Below are positions 55,907-64,000 of a stretch of DNA of 64,000 nucleotides, in pieces. Origin of the DNA: a bacterium (GTDB taxonomy: Bacteria > Zixibacteria > MSB-5A5 > CAIYYT01); assembly GCA_016708315.1 (NCBI GenBank), contig JADJGC010000015.1, positions 1-64,000 on the forward strand, written 5' to 3'. A program made the translations under genes and the position numbers. The notes under the pieces were generated by a model. It searched no databases, had not been told where the DNA came from, and was given only the letters and a program-made list of their open reading frames with translations. Position 1 is the first letter of the stretch, and each line of letters starts with the position of its first letter.

Positions 55907-56717
55907 TTCGGAAAATAAACGCACGTCGGTAATTGCAGCGTTGTTGTTGCTGAGCTTGATTATATTGCCTTTCGGCATGACCACATTGGTCGAACAGAAT
56001 CTTCACGACTATGAGCAATCGCTTCGCTCGCGCCTCAAATTCGAAATCTACTTGCGCGAACAGGCGACAACCGAACAAGTGCAATTGCTTATCAATCAAG
56101 TCAAAATTATGGAAGGGTTCAGTCAATTCAACTATCGCGACCGTGAAGAGGTCTTTCGAAGCATGCAAATTGCCCTTGGAACCAACCTCCTGCCGGACGA
56201 TGCCCCCAATCCATTTCCTTCCGTCGTGGAAGTTACATTCGAGCCGAGGTACTCAACCCTGGCTCATTTTGAGAACATCAAAATGAGTACCAGCAAGTTT
56301 CCGTTCATTGAAGATGTCAACTATGGTTCCGAATGGCTGGAAGCCCACGAAAAGACTTTTGCTTCGGCCACTAAGGTGCTCTTGGCCGTGCGGATAATCA
56401 CAGCAGCCTGCTCCTTGATCCTGATGTTCTGGTTCATGAAGCGAGTCATCAATCTCCGCAATGAATACTATGCGATGCTTCGACGACTCGGCGCTGGTTG
56501 GCGAATTATGGTGCTTCCATTTGTGCTCCGCAAGACTGCTCTGGGCGTCGCCGCTGCCGCACTGTCGCTCTTGGCATTATATGGCTGTTTTGCGTTGGTT
56601 ACCGGCTGGTCGATTCAAATAACTTTCGTCACCGCCACGAATATGCTCGCGGTGCTTGGCTTCGGCGGGCTGGTCGCGTTATTAAGTGCGGCGCTGGCCG
56701 TTGGTCCCGAGCTATGA
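55893..56717 (+). CDS. ftsX: FtsX-like cell-division membrane protein
   Basis: The 274-aa protein has the FtsX layout: a first membrane helix (about 13-32), a periplasmic domain (about 34-155) with the conserved NPFPSVVEVTFEP segment at 106-118, and three further helices (about 160-182, 205-235, 245-270) with the cytoplasmic RRLGAGWRIM loop that contacts FtsE. In the known system FtsEX uses ATP to activate EnvC-type or CwlO-type cell-wall hydrolases at the septum. It overlaps the ftsE-like gene by 14 bp and shares ATGA with envC, so the three are co-translated. The cytoplasmic N-terminus is short. Confidence 0.88.
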   Translation: MSHSDSENKRTSVIAALLLLSLIILPFGMTTLVEQNLHDYEQSLRSRLKFEIYLREQATTEQVQLLINQVKIMEGFSQFNYRDREEVFRSMQIALGTNLLPDDAPNPFPSVVEVTFEPRYSTLAHFENIKMSTSKFPFIEDVNYGSEWLEAHEKTFASATKVLLAVRIITAACSLILMFWFMKRVINLRNEYYAMLRRLGAGWRIMVLPFVLRKTALGVAAAALSLLALYGCFALVTGWSIQITFVTATNMLAVLGFGGLVALLSAALAVGPEL

Positions 56718-57853
56718 CCCCACGATTGTGTCTTTGCTTTGCGTTAATCGCATCACTCGTCTTTGCTCCGATCTTGCTCGCCGACACTCCCAACCAAGAG
56801 AAGCTCGAACAAACCCGCCAACAACTTGAGCGCGCGCGTCAGGATGCGGAACGAATTCTCACCTCACAGGCCGACCTTTACAAGCAATTGGAAGTCGTTG
56901 ACCATGAGTTAGAGCTGTCCAGCCAACTGCTTCGACAACTCCGTAAACAAGCGAACGAAACTGCATTAGCGATACAATCGACTTCGGACACAATCACCAA
57001 TCTGCGGGAATTGACGGCGTCAGAGAAGACGATGCTCTCGCGGCGCCTCCGCAAACTCTACATAATTCGCGACCTCAACGATGTCTACGTGCCATTCAGC
57101 GAAGCCGATTTTATCGGAAAATCTTCGCTGAGATTCAACTTCCGGAAACTCGTCGAACGCGACAATCTAAACCTGACAACATTAAACACTTCAATTGTCG
57201 GCAAAGAACAACTTCTGGGAAATCTCAAATCGCGGCAACTGGAACTGAAACGACTGAGTGAAGCGCAAACTGCCGAAGAGCAGCGCTCCCGCGAATCGCT
57301 TCTCCAACGAGAGCGAATTCTCGCCGGTCTCAAGAGCGAAAGCCACGAATTGTCTCTGGAGATTGGCAAAATCGAGGGCAATGCTACCACTATTGGCGAC
57401 GTTTTTGCCGAGATTGAAAAGCAAGCGCGTTCGACCTCTGACTATCTGTGGGAACGCGAACGGGAGATGTCGCAGAAAATGAAAGGCAAATTCTTCTGGC
57501 CCGTTAACGGCAATGTCTTGACGACATTTGGCACCAAGAAGGACAAACGCACCGGTCTCTCCAGCAAAAGCAATGGAATTAGCATCGCCACGCGGCGCGG
57601 ACAAAAAGTCGTTGCAGCACTGACCGGACAAGTCATATATATTGGCTGGGCACGCGGACTCGAGCGCTTCGTGGTCGTAGATCACGGCGGTTCAATCTAC
57701 TCGCTCTACGGCAATCTTGGGGAACTGTCTGTTAAAGAGGGCGACCAGGTGATTCGCGGCGAGTCTTTTGCAGTTACAGCCGGAGATCGAGTGCATTTCG
57801 AAGTCCGTGACGGCAAAACACCAATGAACCCGGCAGAATGGCTGCGAGATTAG
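56714..57853 (+). CDS. envC: EnvC-like murein hydrolase activator
   Basis: The start ATG overlaps the ftsX stop (ATGA). The 379-aa protein has a signal peptide (about 1-23), a long coiled coil (about 26-255) and a C-terminal LytM/M23 domain (about 258-378). The M23 zinc ligands are mostly lost: Asn287 and Ser290 stand in the HxxxD motif, Asn334 replaces a further His, and only H361 in VHFEVR remains. This is the expected state for EnvC, which activates amidases rather than cutting murein. The coiled coil normally binds the FtsX periplasmic domain. Together with ftsX this supports a real septal-hydrolase control operon, despite the ATPase loss in the ftsE-like gene. Confidence 0.9.
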   Translation: MTPRLCLCFALIASLVFAPILLADTPNQEKLEQTRQQLERARQDAERILTSQADLYKQLEVVDHELELSSQLLRQLRKQANETALAIQSTSDTITNLRELTASEKTMLSRRLRKLYIIRDLNDVYVPFSEADFIGKSSLRFNFRKLVERDNLNLTTLNTSIVGKEQLLGNLKSRQLELKRLSEAQTAEEQRSRESLLQRERILAGLKSESHELSLEIGKIEGNATTIGDVFAEIEKQARSTSDYLWEREREMSQKMKGKFFWPVNGNVLTTFGTKKDKRTGLSSKSNGISIATRRGQKVVAALTGQVIYIGWARGLERFVVVDHGGSIYSLYGNLGELSVKEGDQVIRGESFAVTAGDRVHFEVRDGKTPMNPAEWLRD

Positions 57854-57874
57854 TAAGTATCGACAGGGCAAATT

Positions 57875-58975
57875 GTGAATCCACAGGATCTACTTTATAG
57901 CCGCTTGGCGGGGCGATTTGCAGAAGGGAATCTTCCGGCGTCGCTTCTTCTTACCGGTCCTCGTGGGATCGGCAAATGGAATGTTGCTTTTGAATTGGCA
58001 ATGAGAATTACCTGCCTCACTCCGCAACAGGATCGCGGTTGCGGCGAGTGTGCGTCTTGCAAACAACTTGAGCAGTTCGCGCATCCCGATATTCAGTTCC
58101 TGTTCCCTCTGCCTTCCAATGAAGCGGACTGGCCGGATTGGCTGTTTCCGTACCTCCATGGCAAACAGCAAAACCCGTTTGCCGTTTCAGCCGCCGACCC
58201 CAAGCACTTCGTTCCCATTGAAGCAATTCGTCGGTTTCAGTCAGTTCTCGCTCGGCGTTCTACTTTGTCGCCTTATAAGGTCGGCATCATTTACGAAGCA
58301 GAACGCATGCTGCCCGGTACAATGGACTCGCTGCTCAAACTGCTCGAAGAACCACCGGATAAGTGCTTCCTGATAGTTGTAACGCCCGAGCCTCGCTTTC
58401 TGCTTTCAACCATCATATCACGATTGCAGCGAGTCAATGTCCCCTTGCTAACAGATGAATTTGTGTCGCAATATATGCAAAACCAGTATTCGCTTCGCGA
58501 CGAACAACTGACGGCAATGGTCCGATTTGCGCGGGGCCAGCTCTTTGACATCAATACTATCATGCAAGGTGATTTTATGCAGATGCGCCAGGCGGCGTTC
58601 GATATGATCAGCTTGGCGTTGTCGCATTCACAAACAGAAATTCACCTTCGCGCTGGCGAAAGCGCCTGGCTGAGTACGCGAGAAAAAGTCGAAGCCCTGC
58701 TACGACACTGGCAGAGTATTATTCGCGACCTGTTGATCTGCGGTACCGGCGATGCCGCTACTGAATCGAATGATACTTCGACGCGTTTGATTAACTATGA
58801 CTATCAACCGCAATACGCTGAACTAAGCCGGCAGATCGGCAATAACGACAGAATCGAAGCACTTTCCGACCGCATCGAGGCAATCCGGCAGGAACTTCGT
58901 CGCAACGTCAATCCGCGAATGTCGGCACTTTCATTCCTCTTCCTCTTGTCGCCGCAGAGCGCAAGGGTCCGCTAA
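57875..58975 (+). CDS. holB: DNA polymerase III delta' subunit
   Basis: The 366-aa clamp-loader subunit has a Walker A-like GPRGIGK (28-34) and the zinc module C47-x8-C56-x2-C59-x2-C62, the same spacing as in E. coli delta'. KVGIIYEAERML occupies the Walker B position with the Asp changed to Tyr, and LLKLLEEPP and TIISRLQRV (sensor 1, SRC-type with Cys replaced by Leu) follow. Delta' is normally a non-hydrolysing stator, so the altered Walker B is compatible. The start is a GTG 6 nt after AGGG. It lies 21 bp after envC and is probably in the same operon. The C-terminal collar domain is of usual length. Confidence 0.9.
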   Translation: MNPQDLLYSRLAGRFAEGNLPASLLLTGPRGIGKWNVAFELAMRITCLTPQQDRGCGECASCKQLEQFAHPDIQFLFPLPSNEADWPDWLFPYLHGKQQNPFAVSAADPKHFVPIEAIRRFQSVLARRSTLSPYKVGIIYEAERMLPGTMDSLLKLLEEPPDKCFLIVVTPEPRFLLSTIISRLQRVNVPLLTDEFVSQYMQNQYSLRDEQLTAMVRFARGQLFDINTIMQGDFMQMRQAAFDMISLALSHSQTEIHLRAGESAWLSTREKVEALLRHWQSIIRDLLICGTGDAATESNDTSTRLINYDYQPQYAELSRQIGNNDRIEALSDRIEAIRQELRRNVNPRMSALSFLFLLSPQSARVR

Positions 58976-59023
58976 TACGAGGCTCTTTCACAAAATAACA
59001 CTAATATCAAGCGAGTGTACAAT

Positions 59024-59692
59024 ATGTCCAAACTCACACGGTTTCTCTTACCACTGCTCCTGTTGACGATTTTCGCTGCACCTTCACTTCAAGCAGGAGG
59101 CAAAGTCGGCATTTACGGGCTTCGGCAGGTCCCGGATGGCGACGATGCCAAAGACTACTCCAAAGCCGGATGGGGCGGCGGGGTTCATTTCGTCGCGCCA
59201 ATGCAACAGCTTCATAACATCTTCGCCTTTGCCGGTGGATTCGAAATCACGAATCTAATGAACAAGACTATCGTTTTCTATGACCCCTACATCGGCGACG
59301 ATGTCGAACAACAAACTGACCAGAATATTTTCCGCGTGTTTCTTGGCGGACAAGTCGGCGGCCACGGGAATGGCTTTATCCGCCCGCACGTTGGAATCAA
59401 CCTGTCGCTCTCGATTTACAACATCCGCACCGACGCCGTGATAAAGGACGACAACAATGAGGATGAGATTCGAAAGGAATTGTACGAAGACACCGAAGTC
59501 TCCGTCGGAACGGATATAACCCTTGGGTGCGATCTGAATTTTAACAACGGCATCGCGCTTGATGGCGGAGTACGCTACCTCAAGAGCTTTTCAGTTCCGC
59601 AACAGCTTGGCGGGCAATCTGAAAAGATCCACCCGCAGTATTTCCAGGTCTACCTTGGTGTCGGAGTTTCGTTCGCGATGTTGTCAAAGTAG
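59024..59692 (+). CDS. Predicted outer-membrane beta-barrel protein, unknown role
   Basis: The 222-aa protein has a signal peptide (about 1-24, ending LQAG). Repeated amphipathic beta strands with Gly and aromatic residues follow (GKVGIYGLRQ, GWGGGVHFVAP, FRVFLGGQVGG, FIRPHVGINLSLSIY), ending in YFQVYLGVGVSFAML. This is the pattern of a small eight- to ten-strand barrel of the OmpW/outer-membrane-protein type. No specific family is recognised. The ATG at 59024 starts the signal peptide; a GTG three codons upstream is possible. It sits 48 bp after holB and ends 4 bp from a convergent gene. Confidence 0.6.
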   Translation: MSKLTRFLLPLLLLTIFAAPSLQAGGKVGIYGLRQVPDGDDAKDYSKAGWGGGVHFVAPMQQLHNIFAFAGGFEITNLMNKTIVFYDPYIGDDVEQQTDQNIFRVFLGGQVGGHGNGFIRPHVGINLSLSIYNIRTDAVIKDDNNEDEIRKELYEDTEVSVGTDITLGCDLNFNNGIALDGGVRYLKSFSVPQQLGGQSEKIHPQYFQVYLGVGVSFAMLSK

Positions 59693-59696
59693 AAGA

Positions 59697-61685
59697 CTAT
59701 CGGAGCGAACCAAGCAACTGTTGAACTCGCTGGTCTCCCGGTTCGAGTTCCAGATAGCGCGTAAGGTATCGTCGTGCACTGTTGTTGTCCCTCAGATGTT
59801 GGGCATAGATGAGGCCGATATTGAGAATGAGCCGCGAGTTGTTTTCGTCATAATTCGCGGCTTCTTCAAAGTGCTTGACTGCCGCAACATAGTCACTGCT
59901 TTCCATCGCCAGATTCGCCCGGTCTTTGTGGACATTCGAGATATTGAATCGAATTTCTGCTCGTTGATTGGACGATAATATCGGCTTCTCCAGCGCCCGA
60001 TTGTACGTTTCGAGAGCTAACTCAAGTGCATCCGACTTGCGGAAGTATATCCCCAGTTGATTCAAGAGTACGCCTCTTGTTTCGATATCGTATCGACTAA
60101 GCGCCATTCGGAATTGCTCTTCCGCTTTGTCCCTCTCCCCGTTCAGAAGCAGTTCCTCGCCGCGAATCAAGTCAAGATTGACCAGCAATTCCCGCGACAT
60201 CAAGTCTCCTGGATCATGGGACGTGGGGTAACTCGGCACAACTCTCGATGCCTCGATTGGCGGACGCGTATCATAGAGCATCCCGAAACTGAATAGTGAG
60301 TCCAACCCTTCCCACCAGTCCGGCTCGTTCTGGTAGTGGCTCTTTGCCAGGTATAGTCTTCCACGCTCTCGTCTGATGATAGTCGTTCGCGCTTCAAAAA
60401 GATCGGTTGTACTGAAACCTGCCAGCTCGGAAGCCCGTTCCGTCAGAGCTCTCTTGCGAATCGACCGATCATACAGCGTCAGGTCTGAGCGGTAGTCCTC
60501 GCCATAACGAAGATACTCCGCGCCAAATGTGTTGATGTCTCCCGCGAGAAAGATGGTGCTGTTTGGCAGTGCCGAATCGAGAAGCTGACGGGAGTAGTTA
60601 TCATACAGCGTGTAGTCAGACTTGTCATTTGCCCGGTAATTCAGTACAAGCAGTATCGCAGCAGCACCAACTATCGCCCAGGATACAACACTGCGAATTC
60701 TCGCTTTGCTCTTCAGTGCGACTAAGTTGTTGCTGATGAGCAACAGCGACGCAAACAGCGGCGGCAAGTAGAATGGCTCGTGATTTACCGCTTGATGAAA
60801 TGCTGCCATCGATATTGAAGTAACGAGAATCGTCAGTGCGTTTATGGTTCGTGCAAAATTGTACTTGAAGCCGAGTCCAAGTCCCGAGAGTATCAGAATC
60901 AATCCCAACCACGACCAGCACTCCAGTACTGATCTGAAGTACAATTGCACGGCGAACAGGAGATTATCCCACGAGTTGTGTACCCAGCCGGAATACTGCT
61001 TGAGTGACATATGCTGCCACAGTGCGCTCAGTCCTTCCGGATTTCCCCAGTCAGAGATCGGGTCATGAGTCGAACGCACCCAGAGATACAAGTACATGGT
61101 CCCGGCAACTGCCAACAGGCCAACATAAAATGGGAAACGTGAGGTGCGCCGATACTCGCCTTCTGCAAAGAACCGGTATAAAATCGCCGGTACGAGTGCC
61201 AGCGACGATGGATGATTGCAGAGACACAGGCCGAAAAGATAAATTGTCAGTGGCCACTTGTAGGACCATTCGCTTTCGAGCGCAAGATACGTTGCGACAA
61301 TCAAAAGGACATTCAGGGTGTATATCTCGACACCGTTTGTCTCTGCCCAGAAAATCGCGGTGAACGCCCAGCAAAGCGCCAATCCAAATGAAGACAGATC
61401 ATCCAGCCGTCGACGCATGATCAGGAACACAATTCCCACTGCGGCCGCTGAGACTGTTATGCTATAAATTCCCCCGGCAAATATGGGCCGCAAGAACGAC
61501 AGTGCTTGGACGAACAACGTACCTTGAATTGTGAAAAGAGGATAACCCGGCGGGTGGGCGATACCGAATGTCTTGAGCGCCAGTGCAAATTCGCCTGAAT
61601 CGCCGATCCAGATGCCTCGACAAGTCGTCAAGTAGTACACTGCGAATGCAGCAAGCGCCGCTATCACTGGCCAGAATCTTTTCAT
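59697..61685 (-). CDS. DUF2723 (TMEM260-like) membrane protein with C-terminal TPRs
   Basis: I take the ATG at 61685, which begins the first membrane segment; the frame is open 38 codons further, but that would overlap the divergent gene at 61765. The protein has about 662 aa. The DUF2723 hallmark is present as GIWIGDSGEF (about 24-33) and GIAHPPGYPLF (41-51), followed by about 10 membrane segments to about 380. Residues 500-660 are TPRs (RGVLLNQLGIYFRKSDALEL, AAVKHFEEAANYDENNSRL). The human relative TMEM260 is a protein O-mannosyltransferase, and bacterial members are presumed GT-C glycosyltransferases. A role in glycosylating exported proteins is inferred. Confidence 0.82.
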   Translation of the reverse strand: MKRFWPVIAALAAFAVYYLTTCRGIWIGDSGEFALALKTFGIAHPPGYPLFTIQGTLFVQALSFLRPIFAGGIYSITVSAAAVGIVFLIMRRRLDDLSSFGLALCWAFTAIFWAETNGVEIYTLNVLLIVATYLALESEWSYKWPLTIYLFGLCLCNHPSSLALVPAILYRFFAEGEYRRTSRFPFYVGLLAVAGTMYLYLWVRSTHDPISDWGNPEGLSALWQHMSLKQYSGWVHNSWDNLLFAVQLYFRSVLECWSWLGLILILSGLGLGFKYNFARTINALTILVTSISMAAFHQAVNHEPFYLPPLFASLLLISNNLVALKSKARIRSVVSWAIVGAAAILLVLNYRANDKSDYTLYDNYSRQLLDSALPNSTIFLAGDINTFGAEYLRYGEDYRSDLTLYDRSIRKRALTERASELAGFSTTDLFEARTTIIRRERGRLYLAKSHYQNEPDWWEGLDSLFSFGMLYDTRPPIEASRVVPSYPTSHDPGDLMSRELLVNLDLIRGEELLLNGERDKAEEQFRMALSRYDIETRGVLLNQLGIYFRKSDALELALETYNRALEKPILSSNQRAEIRFNISNVHKDRANLAMESSDYVAAVKHFEEAANYDENNSRLILNIGLIYAQHLRDNNSARRYLTRYLELEPGDQRVQQLLGSLR

Positions 61686-61764
61686 CCCGACAAGTAACGC
61701 CCCGGAATTGTCCGGCACAAGCAAGAATATCCTTCCGAAGGCGAAACCCGAGCGTATAACCAAT

Positions 61765-62442
61765 ATGCATTTGAAGCCTTCTCTGTCGTTTCTGCTCATC
61801 TACTTGGTGCTTGGCGCAACGCTACTCGCTCAAGACCAACCCTCCAAATTCGGCACAGTTGAATTGCGCGGCGATTCTATCGTTGTTCCAGGTGCTCCAT
61901 TTGAAATTTCGCTATATCTTACTGACAAAACTGCTGTTGTTGGCGGATTCAACCTTTTGATCGAATTCGACTATGGCGCGCTTGTGTTTGACTCAGCAGT
62001 TCTCGGCCAACACACGAAAGGCCAATGGGAGTACTTCACATTCAGGTCGGCACTGCTGAAACCCGATGACGAAAAGAGCACCGCGGCTTTCATTCGGCTA
62101 CTTGCCATCGCCGACAATCAGGACCCAGGCAACAAGCATCCCGATTCGACCTCTCTTGTCGGACCGGGCGAAATCGTAAAACTGTACCTATATGCAACAG
62201 ACCGCGGCGACTACAGCGGTAAGACGACTGGTCTCAGATTTCTTTGGGAGAAGTGCGCCGACAATACATTTTCGGACAAGAGCGGCAATCGTTTGATGCT
62301 GGCTTCATCAGTCATGGGCGCGGATGCAAAGCTCATAACCGCCGAACGTTACGGCGGACCATCCGAGAGTTGTTTCAAGACCGGTTACAACCCGCCTACC
62401 CGTGCTTTTGGCTTCGTCAATCTCTCTTTTGGAATTCAGTAG
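61765..62442 (+). CDS. Secreted single-domain cohesin-like protein
   Basis: The ATG at 61765 starts a signal peptide (about 1-21, ending LLAQ); the frame is open 19 codons upstream without support. The 225-aa mature part is one cohesin-like beta-sandwich (FEISLYLTDKTAVVGGFNLL, FDYGALVFDSAVLG). It then shares a series of motifs with the cohesin domain of the 41626-44298 protein: WEYFTFR, LLAIADNQD, LRFLWEKCADNTFSD, YGGPSESC and a final strand FVNLSFGIQ. It has neither dockerin nor sorting domain, so it could be a free partner, or anchored by an unknown route. It is divergent from the DUF2723 gene. Confidence 0.72.
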   Translation: MHLKPSLSFLLIYLVLGATLLAQDQPSKFGTVELRGDSIVVPGAPFEISLYLTDKTAVVGGFNLLIEFDYGALVFDSAVLGQHTKGQWEYFTFRSALLKPDDEKSTAAFIRLLAIADNQDPGNKHPDSTSLVGPGEIVKLYLYATDRGDYSGKTTGLRFLWEKCADNTFSDKSGNRLMLASSVMGADAKLITAERYGGPSESCFKTGYNPPTRAFGFVNLSFGIQ

Positions 62443-62452
62443 CCATAAAAAA

Positions 62453-62474
62453 GGACCGACTCGCAAGTCGGTCC
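62453..62474 (-). terminator. Rho-independent terminator of the TolB/Omp85 gene, possibly bidirectional
   Basis: A perfect 9-bp stem (GGACCGACT / AGTCGGTCC) with a CGCA loop, followed on the minus strand by six T. It lies between the convergent genes at 61765-62442 and 62508-64000. Confidence 0.85.
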
Positions 62475-62507
62475 CTAAGTTTCTCACTTATGCTTAAGCC
62501 CTAATCA

Positions 62508-64000
62508 CTAAAATTCTGCTCCAAAGCTGAAGTAGTGATGCGGCTTGCTGGTCACAAGGAAATCCCAATTCCAGGCAACATCGTACCGCAAAAGGAATAT
62601 TCCCAAATTCACACGCGCGCCGGTCCCGAAACCGGTCTTCAAACCCAGCAGCTTGTCTGCATACTGTGATGATCCGAGTTTAAACTCCTCGTTGCGATTC
62701 CAGGCCGCACCGACATCAATAAATGCCGCACCCGAAAGTCGTGCCAACACCAGCGGCAGCGGGAAACGCAGCGCCAGATAATCTACGAACGGGTAGCGGA
62801 ACTCAAAATTCATCACTCCATACTTCGAACCCTGGAACTCAAAGTAGTCATAGCCGCGCAGTGGAGTTATGACCTTCGAGAAATAGAATCCATCCACCGA
62901 GTACACATCATCGCCAACACTTGACGATCCGATGTTATTCGTATTTCCGCCGAGGTAGTAGGTCTTCTTGTCCGATCCGAAGGTCGAACCGCCGGCCATG
63001 CGGAACGCGAATGAGTACTGTCCGCCAAGGTGCCAGTACTTGCGGTAGTCGAATTCCATTGCCCAGTAGTCCTTCGAATCGCTTGACAGCGGTACGGAGC
63101 GTTCGAATTTCAGCTTCCAACGGCTGCCATTCATCGGTCCGGTCATTCCCCAGAGAATGTTGTCATGAACCAGCGCTATGTCTGCCGTCGTTGCCGACTC
63201 GTTTTGGTCGTCATAAACCCACTGGTCGAGTTCAGTGTCGAATCGCGGATCGTAATAAGTGCGATCAATATACAAGTGCGAAAAATCAAGCTGCAACCTG
63301 CGGAACAGGCTAAACGGATGCGAAACCGAAGCCATTAGACCATAAGTACGGTCCGAGAACAACCGGTCGCGATTATCCTCGAAGTAGTTCTTGTTGTGGA
63401 ATAGCCCTACTCCAAAGTCAGTGCGGTGTGTGCTGTTGACATAATACAACTGCACGTTCGATTGATTGATCGAGTTTACAACGTCAGTACCAATGATGAA
63501 CTGGTGGTTGCCGAGGAAATCGGTTATCAGAATAAACGACTGCCCGCGCACACCATAGAATGTATCATATGACAATCCGCCGGTGACGAAATCAGGTGAG
63601 AACTTCGCCTTGTACTTCTTAACCGGGAACTCCCCATCAGCGCCAACAGCATAAATTGTATCGCGTCCGTCATCTTCCGGAGTCTCCGGCACTTCGGTAG
63701 TATCCCCCTCTTCCAGTGCAACCTTGGTATCGCGAACAGGTGGCGTGAATACGAAATCTGTATTGTCCGGCTCAAGCGGAAGATCCTCTACCGCCGTTGA
63801 GTCTCCTGTTGAAGTGCTGTCGCCTTCCGACGTCTCCACTTCTGCATACTCGGCTTTGAGCTCGCCCTTAACGAACTTGGTCGCTACCAATGGAGCGCCA
63901 TTTTCTGTGACTGGTTTGATTTCCTTCATCAGATACAGGTCGTATCCAGCCTTGTAGAATGCCTGGAAAACGATATGCTCTCCCTTAGGCGACCACGATG
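62508..64000 (-). CDS. TolB-propeller/Omp85-type outer-membrane protein, 5' end outside window
   Basis: The frame is open through the right edge. The edge codons read SWSPKGEHIVFQAF, a typical PD40/TolB propeller blade, so the ATG at 63929 is internal. After the last blade comes an acidic linker (about 24-95 residues after that ATG, rich in E, D, S, T). A C-terminal bacterial surface antigen (Omp85/BamA-type) barrel of about 350 aa follows, ending in HYFSFGAEF with a terminal Phe, as required for BAM-dependent insertion. Such TolB-barrel fusions occur in several Gram-negative phyla and their substrate is unknown. A role in outer-membrane transport or assembly is inferred. The barrel contains GAAFIDVGAAWN, a usual BamA-family strand. 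Confidence 0.82.
   Translation of the reverse strand, partial: SWSPKGEHIVFQAFYKAGYDLYLMKEIKPVTENGAPLVATKFVKGELKAEYAEVETSEGDSTSTGDSTAVEDLPLEPDNTDFVFTPPVRDTKVALEEGDTTEVPETPEDDGRDTIYAVGADGEFPVKKYKAKFSPDFVTGGLSYDTFYGVRGQSFILITDFLGNHQFIIGTDVVNSINQSNVQLYYVNSTHRTDFGVGLFHNKNYFEDNRDRLFSDRTYGLMASVSHPFSLFRRLQLDFSHLYIDRTYYDPRFDTELDQWVYDDQNESATTADIALVHDNILWGMTGPMNGSRWKLKFERSVPLSSDSKDYWAMEFDYRKYWHLGGQYSFAFRMAGGSTFGSDKKTYYLGGNTNNIGSSSVGDDVYSVDGFYFSKVITPLRGYDYFEFQGSKYGVMNFEFRYPFVDYLALRFPLPLVLARLSGAAFIDVGAAWNRNEEFKLGSSQYADKLLGLKTGFGTGARVNLGIFLLRYDVAWNWDFLVTSKPHHYFSFGAEF

Noticed and set aside
56498..56713. Upstream extension of envC inside ftsX.
   Set aside because: The ATGA overlap and the signal peptide beginning at 56714 fix the start.

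Overview
The window looks like the chromosome of an uncultured Gram-negative bacterium, most likely candidate phylum Zixibacteria or a close FCB-type relative. This is inferred from several features: secreted proteins ending in paired dockerin repeats of the form GDANGSGGISISDAV, other secreted proteins ending in a PNPFNP / FlgD-like T9SS-type sorting domain, a short Bacteroidetes-style primary sigma factor, a DegP protease, and a TolB-propeller/Omp85 outer-membrane protein. There are no tRNA or rRNA genes, no phage, transposase or CRISPR array.

Layout. 1-3.8 kb: a CotH-kinase gene running off the left edge, a frameshifted serine hydrolase with thrombospondin-3 and dockerin repeats, and a dockerin gene remnant. 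3.9-6.4 kb: primary sigma factor and a DegP-type protease behind a clear promoter. 6.7-17.4 kb: a dockerin propeller protein (+ strand), a GH35-like glycosidase, a cohesin-like sorting-domain protein, a subtilase with PKD and dockerin domains, and a sialidase-like dockerin protein. 18.0-36.2 kb: two paralogous repeat proteins, one of 1,950 aa (one frameshift) and one of 4,112 aa with 37 tandem 93-aa Ig/cadherin-like units. 36.3-45.6 kb: four cohesin/dockerin secreted proteins. 46.1-46.3 kb: a candidate stand-alone small RNA. 46.3-64 kb: a housekeeping and accessory half with two HDOD proteins, a GNAT, a DinB-family protein, a type III polyketide synthase, two GT-C-like membrane proteins with TPRs, two FKBPs, a YCF48-like lipoprotein, an ftsE-ftsX-envC-holB run, and a TolB/Omp85 protein running off the right edge.

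How it fits together. About 40 kb encodes a cell-surface or secreted set in which some proteins carry cohesin-like domains and others end in dockerins. This suggests non-covalent surface complexes rather than a cellulosome, since only one glycosidase-like gene is present and it has no signal peptide. A common promoter form (TTGACW, 17 bp, TATATT-like) precedes several of these genes and the degP-sigma pair.

Most unusual points: (1) the FtsE homologue in the ftsEX-envC operon is in frame but has lost every recognisable ATPase motif; (2) a ~150-nt intergenic RNA with its own promoter, long hairpin and T-run terminator; (3) higher-order duplication inside the 4,112-aa repeat protein; (4) long leaders before two dockerin genes; (5) two one-base frameshifts in G runs of dockerin genes.
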